From the NCBI GenBank assembly GCA_963965975.1, contig OZ014411.1, forward strand, positions 5,441,001 through 5,505,000: a stretch of DNA of 64,000 bases, read 5' to 3'. The notes under the pieces are model-generated. The model was not told the origin of the DNA. It saw only the letters and a program-made list of their open reading frames with translations, and made no database searches. The DNA comes from Xestospongia bergquistia (taxonomy: Eukaryota > Porifera > Demospongiae > Haplosclerida > Petrosiidae). Of the stretch, positions 1-13,500 are shown in pieces (within the stretch, counting starts at the first letter, position 1; each line of letters opens with the position of its first letter). The position numbers were made by a program, and so were the translations under genes.

Positions 1-60
1 AACTTGAGTACTAGTATGTATGCTTTGTTGAAATATTACCATGAAAGGGCTGAACTGTTG

Positions 61-345
61 CATAGGGGTATGAGGGTAAAAATTATTGGGGGTGCTCATC
101 AACACTGAAGTACGGTAATCGCAGGCTCCTAGGGGGTCTGGGGGCATGCCCCCAGGAAAATTTTGAAATTTGAAGCTTTCAGAGTGTGGTTATTATCTAT
201 TTTTAGGACAATTTGAGGTTCCATAATGATAAGCTTTACTTACCTAATTAATTGCATCTTGCATTATATTGGGGGTGCTCTGCACCCCTCACCAAATTAT
301 TGGGGGTGCCTGAGCACCTCCAGCCCCCACCCTCCTACGCCTATG
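61..345. mobile_element. MITE in a Fringe-A intron
   Basis: Inserted 285-bp element. Its ends read CATAGGGGTA and TACGCCTATG, an imperfect terminal inverted repeat, and TGTTG is present directly on both sides (56-60 and 346-350). Fringe copy B (around 9640) and copy C (around 33720) have the uninterrupted sequence, so this is a filled site with known empty sites. Internally it is G-rich, with repeated GGGGGTGC motifs. It has no coding capacity. The superfamily is not resolved. Confidence 0.75.
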
Positions 346-472
346 TGTTGAAATATATTATGACAAAAGTTTCAAATAATTTGAAGGTTGTTTAACCCAA
401 TCTTTGAATTACAAAAAGTGGTCTTCCTCTTAGCTCTATTCAGCATTTAGTACTCTTTATTGCTCCTTCTAG

Positions 473-2672
473 ATGGTTTTGTCATATTGACGATGATCTT
501 TATGTCAATGTTCCTCGTCTTGTTTCTACCCTCCAGAAGTATAATCCATTTAAGGAGCACCGATATATTGGACAGTTTCCTTATTATTCAAAGTTCATGC
601 ATTGGTTTAGATACAGCTTACCAGCTATATTAAAACCTGTGAGTTTTAATGTTATATACTATTAATGTAATAGTACCATTGCTGTCATCATAGATTAGGT
701 TGGTTTTAAATTTGCATGATTTTTGTAGAGTAATTTATTTCAAAACTTATGTCACTGAAAATATTTAAATGTTGGCATACACTGTTAAAACTACTTAGTT
801 GTTTGAATATTTTAAATTTGTGCCTTTTTAATTCCATTTTCAGTAAAGTGTGCTATTTGTAACCATTATAAATAACAATGAAAGTAATAAAAATTATAGC
901 ATATAACATTTCTGTTATTGTACTGTGTGTTACATTTTAATTACAAGTGAATTCACTTTTCTTGTTTAGTTTAACGAAACATTTCGTTATGCTGGGGGAC
1001 CAGTTTACTGTCTAAGTGCCAAACTAATGAAGGAAGTTGAGAGACATCTACGGTAAGTATAGTTTGTATCATATCTACACATATACAGTACATTCAATTC
1101 AAACATGTAGGTGAAAATGGTTTATTACAGACTTGTTCCATAGTAGTTTGTTGATACTGATAACACTTGATAACATTGTTATTGTTCTAAAGCCCTATTG
1201 ATAGATATCAATATAATGTCCTCCATATATTCCAGCTTTGCTTAAGTAAGATCTTTTGATTTTCTATCAACCTTGTTTAAATGGTATTAGAAAGCAGTCT
1301 AACTTTTAATATTTATGATGTACTATACAGCTATTGTATGTATATATTTTATTTGTTAATACATTTTTTTGTATAAGTTTAGAGGAAAAGAGTTTCCTAA
1401 TTTGTGCAAATGGTTACAAATTGGACCAGAGGATCAACTAATAGGAACAGTTGTAACGATGTTTCTTGGATACAATTTTACAAGAGAGCCAGGATTTCAT
1501 TTTCAAAAGATAATGGATATTCCTTCAAGTACATACAAGGAACAGGTTTGTCAAAGTTGTACTTGTAAATGTATCTGGTAAAAGTTTCTTCTTCTTATAC
1601 AATTTAAACAAATGACACTCCTTGAACAATTAGTACACTGCCTTAATGTACAATATGTTTGTAAAACTTGATAATCAGGAAAGTCCCCAATTGTGCTTTC
1701 TAGAGATAATAATTAGTTTCACACAAGATGACTCATTTTAGATAAGAATGTTTGTAAATTTATTATCACATTTCATATCTTATTTTGTTGTCAATGTCCC
1801 TTTATACACACTCTTCAAATGAAACTTAATACTGTCCATGTGTAATTATAACATTTATTACCACAGTGTCATACCACAAGATCATGCAATATTTATTCTT
1901 TTCAATATGTAGATAACAATTAATCTTGATGGCTATGATGTTCCTAATGCCACTTTTAAAAAAGACATAGATCCTTCCAGGTAGTTCACTAATAAAAAGT
2001 AATACCAATTGTAACCTTTTTCTGTGGTTCGGTAACCAGTACAATGTATTTTTATAACTCATGGGCCCATTACTGTTATCTTACTATGGTACATTATAAT
2101 TCTAGTTTGTAGTATATCACATCGACAATTGACTTTGTTGTAGGTCCTACACATTTACTATATGACCATAATGTAATGTAGACCCCTTAATTAACATAAT
2201 ATTATATTAGGTAATTTGAAAAAAGTAAAATATTAAAATATAAGGTTTAGCATGAAACAATTTTATGTGTTACACAATATAAAACACCCCAAATTTATAT
2301 TTCATCTAAGTAAATGAGGAAGCAATGAACAAAACCTTAACATGTTAAGCAAATACAAAAACATAGGTTAATTTTCCATGTCTACCTTTTGACAAGGGTA
2401 GTCTAACAGAATTACAAGATCAAAATACAACACATTGATTAGTAACATTAATTAATATGTGGTTAAATGCTTTATATTTTAATAAGTTAAAGATCATGTT
2501 TTATATAATGTGTTTTTATTGTAGGTATCTTTCATTTCATTGTTCTCTGTATCCTGAGTTAGACTGGTGCAATGCTAACATTCATGGTATAGATGATGTA
2601 ATAAAGTTGATTTCTAAGAGTCACAATAGAATTTATGATCATATATGCCGTGATAGTAATAGCTTGTTCTAA
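473..2672 (+). CDS. fng-like: Fringe-like glycosyltransferase, copy A (3' five exons)
   Basis: C-terminal part of a Fringe-type beta-1,3-N-acetylglucosaminyltransferase (GT31), a Golgi enzyme that extends O-fucose on EGF repeats such as those of Notch. Exons are 473-638, 970-1052, 1383-1545, 1913-1980 and 2525-2672, all with GT-AG introns and the same phases as copies B and C. Visible motifs are WFCHIDDDLYVN (the DDD metal/UDP-sugar site), RYAGGPVYCLS (the counterpart of Fringe ATGGAGFC), GPEDQLIGTVV (PDD-type motif) and the C-terminal DPSRYLSFHCSLYP, which resembles Fringe ends. It stops at TAA 2670-2672. Exons 1-3 lie left of the window. The last intron is only 544 bp and lacks the retroelement relic found there in B and C. 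The reading frame is intact, so the gene is probably functional. Confidence 0.88.
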
Positions 2673-2779
2673 TTTATTATGTTCTGTCAATCACTAGTCT
2701 AATTATCTTAAACAATTATTAGTTATTATTCTTTCATATTAATGAAAAAAACATGAGGTATCTATCTACAGAAGAACTC

Positions 2780-3492
2780 AAATGAAAATAATCAGTCTAA
2801 TGGTCTGTCCAATAGTTAGCCAGTCAGTCAAATGGTCAGTCAGTCACTGAAGAGTCAGTCAGTCCAATAATCAATCAATAGCCAGTGCAATCAAATACTC
2901 AGTCAAATAGTCAAATGGTGTCAGTCAGTCATTTAGCAAGTCAACAAGTATTTAGTTGAATTATCAGATAGTCAGTCAGTCAGTCAAATAGTCAGTTGAA
3001 TTATAGGTCAGACAATCATTCATCAAGTCAGTCAAATTTACTTGAATAGTTATTATAGTCAGTCAGTCAAGTACTTGGTTGAAGGATTTAATCAGTCAGT
3101 CAAGAAGTCAGTGAATGATCAAACCAGCAGTCAAATGGTCAGTCTGTTAGTTATTTGAATAGTCAGTCAATACATCAGTCCAATCATCAGTCTCCTAGTC
3201 AGTCATTAACCAGTTGAATATACAGTCAGTCAGTAAGTGAAATAGTCAGTCATTCAGTTAGTGTCAAAACAGTCCATTAGTCAGTCAAGTACATGTAGTC
3301 GAATAATCAGTCAATCAGGTAATTAGTTGAATGATCAGTTAGTCAGCCAGCCAGTATAGTCAAATAGTTTACAGAATTGTCAGTCAGACAACCCATTCAT
3401 CAACTGTCAAATCAGGTTCTTCTTGATTGAATGATCAGTAGTCAGCCAGTCACTTGAAAGGTCAGTCAAATAGTCAGTTGAATAGTTTTGAT
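2780..3492. repeat. GTCA-type degenerate minisatellite upstream of copy B
   Basis: About 700 bp of degenerate repeats built on CAGTCAGTCAAATAGTCA and related tetramers. Similar tracts lie upstream of copy C (23876-25165) and of the copy D upstream block (40561-41255), so the tract belongs to the duplicated unit. No spacers of constant length, so it is not a CRISPR array. No coding potential. Confidence 0.9.
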
Positions 3493-3499
3493 GCTAAGA

Positions 3500-3681
3500 T
3501 ATAATATTCTTTGAAACGAAGACTGCAGCTCCTTAGTGCACAACTCGCAATCTCGACCAGCTATGACCCTTGTAATAACCAGACGCGTGTGGGCGTCTGA
3601 GGACGAGATGTTCTTGCAAAATTGCCAACGGTAACCGCTCAATAATTATTTTGTTCCGGCAATAATTTTCCGCTAGTAACG
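3500..3681 (+). promoter_or_regulatory. Conserved upstream block of Fringe copy B
   Basis: This block directly precedes the start codon and is shared with the blocks before copy C (25195-25363) and copy D (41285-41515). Shared landmarks are TTTGAAACGAAGACTGCAGC, a CAGACG...GGGCGTCT inverted repeat (shortened here) and TAGTAACG just before ATG. It is less AT-rich than its surroundings. A promoter/5' UTR role is inferred from position and conservation only. Confidence 0.5.
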
Positions 3682-4565
3682 ATGTGGCGGAGAACTGTGT
3701 ACTACTTTGTCTTCCTTATTCTTATAGGCCTGCTAGCTATATGTTTTGTTCACTTTTTTAAATACATCGGCGTAAAGGAGGCAAATGTTGGATCGTTGAT
3801 ACTATCCCGCAAACTATGGAAGGCAAATCCAAAGAATCACTCATCCAAATGCTATCGAGTAGACCTAGAAAAACTCAATAGTATTTATTTAAGTGTGAAA
3901 ACGTCCAAGAATTTCCACCAAAAACGTCTGGCTCCTCTGTTGGTGACATGGATGCAAGCATTAAACCCACACCAGGTTAGAATTGACGTTAATATGATAT
4001 ATGTATGTATATGTGTATATATGCATATCAGACCTCTCAACTTGAGAGAGACGGCTACAGTGTGACTTATTAATATTCATATTTATTGCTTATGAATCTT
4101 ATTAACTGGCTACATATATGCATGTCCGTGTGGGTGTGTGCACACATTGCACGACTGAATTGTACATGTCGTGCATCATATCAAAATGCATCATTATCAC
4201 AATTAATGTCCAAATTTAAGTACATGAATGTATAAACACTCATACATAGAATTCAAACAAAGAAAGACAGTTGTCCTTGCATATACAAACATAGCACATA
4301 GTTAAGAAGACTTGTGTCTGCTGTTATAGAGCTTAGTGGCTTTCTTAGGTTTTTCAACTAGGCTTTTGGTTGGCTCCCACAGCAACGGATCATTTCTGTG
4401 CATCTTAACGACTATAATTGACTATAACGAAGCCACGTCCCCAAAGCAGAGGTGTGGTCACAGGTTTGGGCAAACATTTCCGTGAGAACATCGCCATGTG
4501 ACCGTGTGAGTTAGCCCAAAACCGTGTGTCACACAGTCAAACCGTGTGAGTTGAGAGGTCTGGTA

Positions 4566-4597
<32 letters not shown>

Positions 4598-7500
4598 CCG
4601 TAAGGGTACAAATTTTCGAGGGTTTAAATTTTCATGTTTTTAAAATTTTGCTTTATTATTTAAATTTCGTGGGTATTAACTTTCGTGTTTAGTGGGTGTG
4701 AAGTATTAATTAATGGGTGTGGTATCAGACACGTGTTGTGAACACAAGCGCGAAGTATGGCTAGCTATTCCTATGAATCCATAGTGAGAGGGTACCATAT
4801 ATACAAGAAAATCTGGGAGGCAGTTGACAGAGAAGTACTTCAGTATAAAATAGAAAGAAGTAACCCTTTACAGTAGCCGTTATTTACATGCTTTAATGAG
4901 ATCACGTGATTTTGTGTGGGTGGAATAAAAGTTAAATTTCGTGATAAAACAACAACCCACGAATACAGTGAAATTAAATCCCCCACGAAAATTTATACCC
5001 TTATGGTATATGTATATATTGTGGCATAACTATAAAGCATTGTTACTAATGTGTTAACTTAGGTGTAAATGTGTTATATCTTATGGACTAATGTGTTATA
5101 TCACATGTGTTATATATTATATTATATGGACTAATGATAGATGTACTTAGGACAGCCCTCCTAACCACATACATGCTCTTACCATAGTATTATTCAAACA
5201 TGGTTTATGTTGGTAAAGGTTTCTAATGTTGTTGAATATTTTTAATGATTTATAGGCATGTATGCAACCTAACTGACTATCAATTAATTAAAAGAACTAA
5301 TCTATTACAACAGTGTAAAGGACATTGCAAATGAATTTATGAACTTAAAATTTTTGGTAAAATCCAATAACAATTATTATTATTATTATGATATCTGTCA
5401 ACCTCACTATATTATTAATATAAGCTATTAGTAATGACTTGTTGTATTTGTGCATATCGTATTGCATCTAGAAATCATGCACGCTACTTCAATGTACAGA
5501 TCTGTTCACTTCTTGAGTGTTGTAATGCTTGTCCTCCTATGGACATCTTTATTTAAAATTAATTTTGGCTTGCATGATCCACACTGGAGGGAACACATTC
5601 ACCTTCTGCATCTTCCCCCTCTGCAAGGCCACATGGTCTACTAATACCCTTTTAGCAATGGCTTGATCATGACCAACCCAAATTTGTTTGTTCTGGGCCT
5701 AAATACAGAAGGAATCTAAGCTAGTTCCACTGACTTTGGAGAATCATTCTTATGTGAAAGGCCTTAAACAGCAAAGTAGGTAGCAAAGAAAGAAATAGTT
5801 GTACTACACATACATGTGTCTATTAAGAACCATCCTACTTATTATTTTTGCTTCAAAGGGCTTCTACATATATCTGGCTTTGACTATGTTATTAAAGTCA
5901 CTTAAAAAATTTTTTTATTATGCATTATTCATACAAAAAATTACTGTTGCATACAATTTTTTTTACTGAAAACAGTTCTGGACTTTTCTGGTCTGTTCTC
6001 ATTAACTTTCAACTTCAGTTTTCCTTCATGTATATATCTAATATTATATATATGATATATATGTATATGTTATGGAAAGATTGTGTATATAGGGATTTTG
6101 CGAAATCCCTGAAACTTTCAGGGAATCATTTTTTCACTTAGGGACTTTTTTATATCATCATATTATACGTCCTTTATATGATGCTAATTTAGTGGTGGTA
6201 GGAGCCAATGATTATAAAAAAAGCAGAAGGGAGAGAATCATGAAACACCTATGTAAATAATTGAAATTTCTACTCTTCCCACGCTAGTCAGATTATTATT
6301 TTTTGACTCACACACAGCTAACTGCCTAGAGATTTGTTTAGACTTATAGTATAATGCTCTCACAATACTATAACATTATTTAACATGTATTTTGTTGTTT
6401 AATATATACTATTTAATTTAATAGGTTCATGTTGTAACTGACAGTGCTAAACTAACTAAGGGAGACAAATGGTTGCATTTATCCAAAGAAATGGGTAAGT
6501 TGTACTAGAGCTTTATTTAACAGTAAAATATTTATAAAGTACAAATTTTGTATAGTAAGCATATATAATGTTTCCTTCTAGAAATATAAATACACATCAT
6601 CATCAATGTCCTTTTGTGATGCATGTTTCGAGCTTTTGTATATTTTAATATGAAGTTAACTGAACTACTTGCAAGTATTATATACCATTAAGCACGGTAT
6701 AGTAGTGTTTAATATGTAGGGATGGGCTGGGGAAAAAATGGCCACCACATATTATCTATTGCAGATTATAGCCTCAAATCTCTCTTATAACAATGAAATG
6801 GACTTTTATAAACACTTATCTTTTGTTTTCGAGTGTTTTCATAGCTAATGAGGTTTCCAGTAAAATCAAAAAGCTTTGCTAAAGTAGAAAAGTGGTGAGT
6901 AGCCTAATTATTATTCTTTCAGATTCTGACATTAGTAGGTCGGTCACCCATGCGCATGCCTAAAGATGTTGTCAAGATTTTGCCACTAAAATCCTAAGTG
7001 TAGTTAGGTTTGTGGTAGTACAGTTTTTTGATAACTTCAAAATGTTCAGCAAGAAAACATATTAGGCAAACAGCTACCTTCTACTACAACTCCATGCTTA
7101 TTTATTATTCATCGTGTCTTACTATTCATAATTATTGTTGCATTAAAGTGTGCTTATGTTTTTCTCTCTCTACTATTCAAAATAATAAAGTTTCGGACTC
7201 TCACTGCATTACCTATACAAGTTCTTTCTGAAGTGAAGTAAAAGAAGAAGGGTGTCTTGAATGAATTCCTTTACAACTCAAAATAAGTCGAAATTTGCTA
7301 TAGAAGTAATATATATGGCTTTAGCAAGGACCTCTATATTATCAACATAATAAAGAAGAAAATTGTGATCACCAAAAAATTGAAACAAATAGTGAAGACA
7401 TGTTTTTATAAAAATGGAAGCACATGCAGAGATGACAATGCCAAAATGAAAAAAAAAATACAAGGTAGAGATGCAAACATGAATACATACAAAATCCCTA

Positions 7501-10500
7501 TACATGAGTAGCCACTCAATATCAGTCTTCTAAGCTTTTATTCAATCCTACATATATACCTCTAGAGGAATCAATTTGTATTCAATCTTGTGACACTAAA
7601 GACCAGTTTTTAATATCCAAATTGTAGCTAACAGTATTAGGCCTTCTTCACTTTAATTTAAAGATTTGGTTACTTATGTGTATAGATATATGTCTTCATT
7701 CTTTCCTTGTTTCTTTTCCTTTTGGAATTGTTATTCCTACATTTCCTTCCACTTTTTAAAATGTTTTTATTACTTCTTAGTTGTTACACATTAAATATGT
7801 ATTCAAGTTGATAAAATATCTCTAAACCAATCTTAGTATATGTTAACTCTCAATAATTACTGAGTGCCTTAGTGCAAGACAACTAATCTGAATGGTGAAG
7901 CAAAACCTCAACTTAGTTTTTATATGTAGTTTGGTCACACTTAGAAATGCGATAATTACTGGAACCACAGGTATACAAAAGCATTTGATTAGCTATGTTC
8001 ACAGTGAAATACTTACTTGATGTTTAGCAATGCAATAAACTTGAAAAAAGAAAAAAAAGCAGACATATTTAAAGTAATGTTTATAAGCCATTTAGAGCAA
8101 TGTGAAGGTGAACAAGATCAAAGATTAAGTTAGAAACTAGGTATACAGAAATTAACAGTTCATCATGGACAAACTAATTAGAGATCAAAGTCACTTATTA
8201 CTGTGAGAGGAAAACTTTACATATCCACATATTCCTAGTTATAAAGTACCCTTGACAATTACAATGTAGTTATCACATCAGAAACATATGTATAAGAATG
8301 TACTTTGAAAAGTAATGTAGATAATAACAATAATTATATTTGTTAGGTTTCACTGTACACCATGCTGACTGTCCTGTTGGTCATGACTCAGCTAGTCTCT
8401 GCTGTAAATCAGGAGTCGACTTTGATAATTATTACAGAGCAATAGAAGCAGGACAAAAATATGGGTAAGTCACAATACAAGTACTTATGTACATCTGACA
8501 TAACCAACTATCCAGCCTCTAGTTTGATCTCATACCAGTGACTGATTTGTTTTGTGAGACTTGTAGTGAGCCTACTGTAGTTTCTCTACAAATTTGTTAG
8601 TTTAAGAATGTTGATTACTGGAATTCAGTACATGGCTCTATACAAAATTAATATTATGTAGCGCAAATGGGTTGAACCATAGTCAACATGTACAGAAAAC
8701 CTATTCTTAGTAGCAGAAAATGCATGTAAGTTGTGGTTTGTCACTTCGGGTTGTGGTCTGTACATGTACATACTGTAAAATTTATATGTTATTTTAACAA
8801 CTAATTTGTAGCTCAAACGTGTATTACTATGTAATATAGAATTCATGTGAATTACTCACTGTATTATTTGTTGCTATGTAAAAGTACAACATAGCTTACA
8901 AATGACACAGTGAATAATTCACGTAATTATAGATTCCATAGTAATCCAAATTTAAGCTACAAATTAGTTGTTAAATTAACTGATTATTTTTTACAGTGAT
9001 ATATATGCACAATATATATAAAATGGCCAACTTCATCTTGAACCAACCTTGCTGGAACTATTGTCCTCAAGAATTGTCAGCCATTTCAATCTGAAGCAGA
9101 TGTACTATTACTTATAAACCCTATTGATAAGTGTTAAATAGTGTTTAGTCCTATGAATAAAAAGCTATGTAGTACGATGATCACTGCCAATCTTTAAATA
9201 AGGATTACAACATGTCTAATAGATGGGTGTGTTAGAACACAAGTTGTGATGTTAAAATTGATCACTTATTTTTGTAGCTAAGATTGTTCAAATTTTTGAT
9301 GCTTAATTTGTTTACTGGTAAGGTTCATATGTTTCTTGCTTAAAAGCTTTGCTGACTTGTTCCAAGTCTAGTTGTGGATCATTCAGACTTGACAAAAAGT
9401 ATTGTTAAAAGACAGGTACAGTGTTTGTATATAATACTTATCAAAAAGAAGTCTTTCTATCAAAGAAAATTATGATTTTACTATAGTGTGAATGCATAAT
9501 ATTATGTATACAAAAGGTTCAAACTAAGGGAAACATTTCTTAAAGGATAGTTTTTAGAATAACTAGACTTCTAAACAGATACCTTGAGTACTAGTATGTA
9601 TGCTTTGTTGAAATATTATCATGAAAGGGCTGAACTGTTGAAATATATTATGACAAAAGTTTCAAATAATTTGAAGGTTGTTTAACCAAATCTTTGAATT
9701 ACTAAAAATGGTCTTCCTCTTAGCTCTATTCAGCATTTAGTACTCTTTATTGTTCCTTTTAGATGGTTTTGTCATATTGATGACGATCTTTATGTCAATG
9801 TTCCTCGTCTTGTTTCTACTCTCCAGAAGTATAATCCATTTAAGGAGCACCGATATGTTGGACAGTTTCCTTATTATCCCGAATTCATTGGTACATTTAG
9901 AAATCTCTTACCAGCTATGTTAAAACCTGTGAGTTTTAATGTTATATACTATTAATGTAATAGTACCATTGCTGTCATCATAGATTAGGTTGGTTTTAAA
10001 TTTGCATGATTTTTGTAGAGTAATTTATTTCAAAACTTATGTCACTGAAAATATTTCAATGTTGGCATACACTGTTAAAACTACTTAGTTGTTTGAATTT
10101 TTAAATTTGTGCCTTTTTAATTCCATTTTCAGTAAAGTGTGCTATTTGTAACCATTATAAATAACAATGAAAGTAAACAAAAATTATAGCATACCGTAAG
10201 GGTATAAATTTTCGTTGGGGATTTAATTTCGCTATATTCGTGGGTTGTTGTTTTAACACGAAATTTAACTTTTATTCCACCCACGCATAATCACGTGATC
10301 TCAATAAAGCGTGTAAATAACGGCTACTGTAAAGGGTTACTTCTTTCTGTTTTATACTGAAGTACTTCTCCGTCAACTGCCTCCCAGATTTTCTTGTATA
10401 TATGGTACTCTCTCACCATGGATTCAATGGAATACGTAGCCATACTTCGAGAAAATCACGCTTGTGTTCACAACACGTGTCTGACACCACACCCATTAAT

Positions 10501-13500
10501 TAATACTTCACACCCACTAAATACGAAAATTAATACCCACAAAATTTAAATAATAAAGCAAAATTTAAAAAACACGAAAATTTAAACCCTCGAAAATTTG
10601 TACCCTTACGGTATAACATTTCTGTTATTGTACTGTGTATTACATTTTTATTACAAGTGAATTCACTTTTCTTGTTTAGTTTAACGAAACATTTCGTTAT
10701 GCTGGGGGACCAGTTTACTGTCTAAGTGCCAAACTAATGAAGGAAGTTGAAAAACATCTACGGTAAGTGTAGTTTGTATCATATCTACACATACACAGTA
10801 CATTCAATTCAAACATGTAGGTGAAAATGGTTTATTACAGACTTGTTCCATAGTAGTTTGTTGATACTGATAACACTTGATAACATTGTTATTGTTCCAA
10901 AGCCCCCTATTGATAGATATCAATATAATGTCCTCCATATATTCCAGCTTTGCTTAAGTAAGATCTTTTGATTTTCTGTCAACCTTGTGTTAGAAAGTAG
11001 TCTAACTTTAATATTCATATCTAGATGTAGGCTTGGGCGGTATTGAGCAATATAGTACCACGGTATTTTCAACAAATATATTGTGATATAACTAAATACC
11101 TACTAATTTTTGAGAAATTTAAAAAAAACGACAACACTGAACTCAAACACATGGTTACTACATTGACAGTCTATCATACATGTACAAGTCTAGACCGCTA
11201 GAATAAGTGATACAATAAGAAGCCAATAAGTGATATACAATAAGAAGTCAACTGGTACAGTCACTTTAAGTTTTTAGAGAGAAATGTAAGCATATTGACT
11301 TTGTCTGGATTAAGTCTGGCTTGGGCAGGAGTCACAATCCGTCCAGAGGTACTGAAAATACGCTCAGAGACAGCACTAGTAGCACAACAGTGAAATACTT
11401 TTGAGCCAATTTCTTCAGGTTAGGATACTTTGAAGCGTTAAGCTTCCACCATATCTTCTTCAAAATCAAGTTTTTCTGTGTCAAGTTCGTTGTTTTAGGA
11501 GGAGGTGGTGGATTAGGCTGTTTTGATGATGAAGGTACCGTACTATCTTGAGATGACGCTAAGACAGAAAGACATTTGGTTGCTATCTCTTCTTTTAAAT
11601 CAAGAATAACATCTTCGGATACATACTTCATTTTGAATCTCGGATCAAGAACAGTTGAGACTTGTAGAATACTGAAGACATCATCTCCTAACCTCATTTC
11701 AGTGTAGCGCTCATTAAAGTCAACCTTAATACGACTTTTAAGATTTTTCGTTAGTAGAGTATCATCTTCACTTTCTTTCAGTAAGGTGTTGTTGAGAAGG
11801 TGCAGAATAGGGAATACTGCTGATACAGTGGCATACGTTTCCCCAGAAAGTATATCGGTCAAAGACGAAATAGGAGCAAGGGCAGCATCAATCAACTGAA
11901 GTACATTTATATCCTGCCAAGTGAGGATTAAATGAGTGGTTTTTCAATCTGCGCTTAACATAAACCTGATTGCTTTCTCTTGTTGTAAATCCTTTTGATC
12001 ATTTTAGCTAATGACCCCCACCTTGTTGCACAGTCCTATGCAAGTTTTAAAAAAATCACTAAAAAACAGTTCCTCAATAAAAAACATGCATGTTTTAACT
12101 TGATTAACTTATAGCAACTAGACATTTCTTTTTCAGTCCAAGGTTCAGCTGAGCTTTAGTTAATTCCCGCTTTCTTTTCCAGCTCATGGAAAAAGCACTA
12201 ACAATTTTTCGGCACAAGCTAATAGCTCGAGTACATCAAGGATCGTCTCTTATGGACTTGGTGATGGCTAAGTGCAAATTATGACCAAAGCATGAAAGTC
12301 TACAAATGCTAAGTTGATTGGCTGCTGAGGTAATATTAGTTTCGTTGTCAGTTGTTAAACATATTTGATTATTCATATCTAAATCCCATGACTCCAAAGT
12401 CACCTTTATGGCCTCAGCTAAATTCTCCTCAGTGTGGTCTTCGGGAAGAAACTGTGCCTCCAAGCATCTGTTCTGCATCTGCCAATCATTATCTAAGAAG
12501 TAGATGGTATAACTCATATACGGCAGCATTCCTTCACTTGACCATAGATCTGTTGTGGTGGAGAAATTGTTTATATCACAGATTTCCCGTTTGATCTGGT
12601 CTTTTGTGGCTGCATAAAGATTTGGCAGAGCAGTCCTGGAGAAATAACTTCTGGACAGAATACTATATCTTTCATTGAAAGCCCGGACAAGACATTTGAA
12701 CCCATCCTTTTTGACAGTATACAGTGGCTGGTCATCTTTGGCTATGAAGAATGTTATGGTGTCAGTTAGTTGTTGCCATCGTTTTCCTTTCCGTTCTTAT
12801 GATCGACAGCTTTCTACTGTTTCCTCAATGGTAGGTTGACTGACCACAGTTTTAGTAACAGTTGTTGAACTTGAAGGCTGTCTTTGTGTCATGGCCTCTT
12901 TCGCTTCAACATACAACTTGCCATGATTGGCTTTTAGGTGTGAAAGTAGATTTGATGTGTTCCCGTGTTTGACTAGTACTCTTTGACGGCAAGTATGACA
13001 AATTGTTGAACTATCGTCAACGGGCTTCCCATCTCTACAAGCCCAAAATAAGTCCAAACAGGGCTTTTTGTTCCAAGTTTAGGCACCAAATCCATAGATC
13101 CTTCTCTTCATCCAAACAATTGACAGGTGCAGGCTCATACACGTGGCACAATGAATACCGTAGACGGTAACGCGATATTTCAATTTTTCTATAATTGTAT
13201 TTCCAAAAAATCCAAATAATACCGGTATGGTTTAAAAATCATACTATGATACAACTAAATACTGGTATACTGTCCAAGCCTATCTAGATGTACTATACAG
13301 CTATTGTATGTATATGTTTTATTTGTTAATTACATTTTTTGTATAATTTTAGAGGAAAAGAATTTCCCAATACGTGCAAACGATTAAAAATTGGACCAGA
13401 GGATCAACTAATAGGAACAGTTGTAACGATGTTTCTTGGATACAATTTTACAAGAGAGCCAGGATTTCATTTTCAAAAGATAATGGATATTCCTTCAAGT

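Noticed and set aside
2780..3492. Regularly spaced repeats that could suggest a CRISPR-like array
   Set aside because: Units are degenerate tetramer-based, without constant spacers or leader, in an animal genome; it is a minisatellite.
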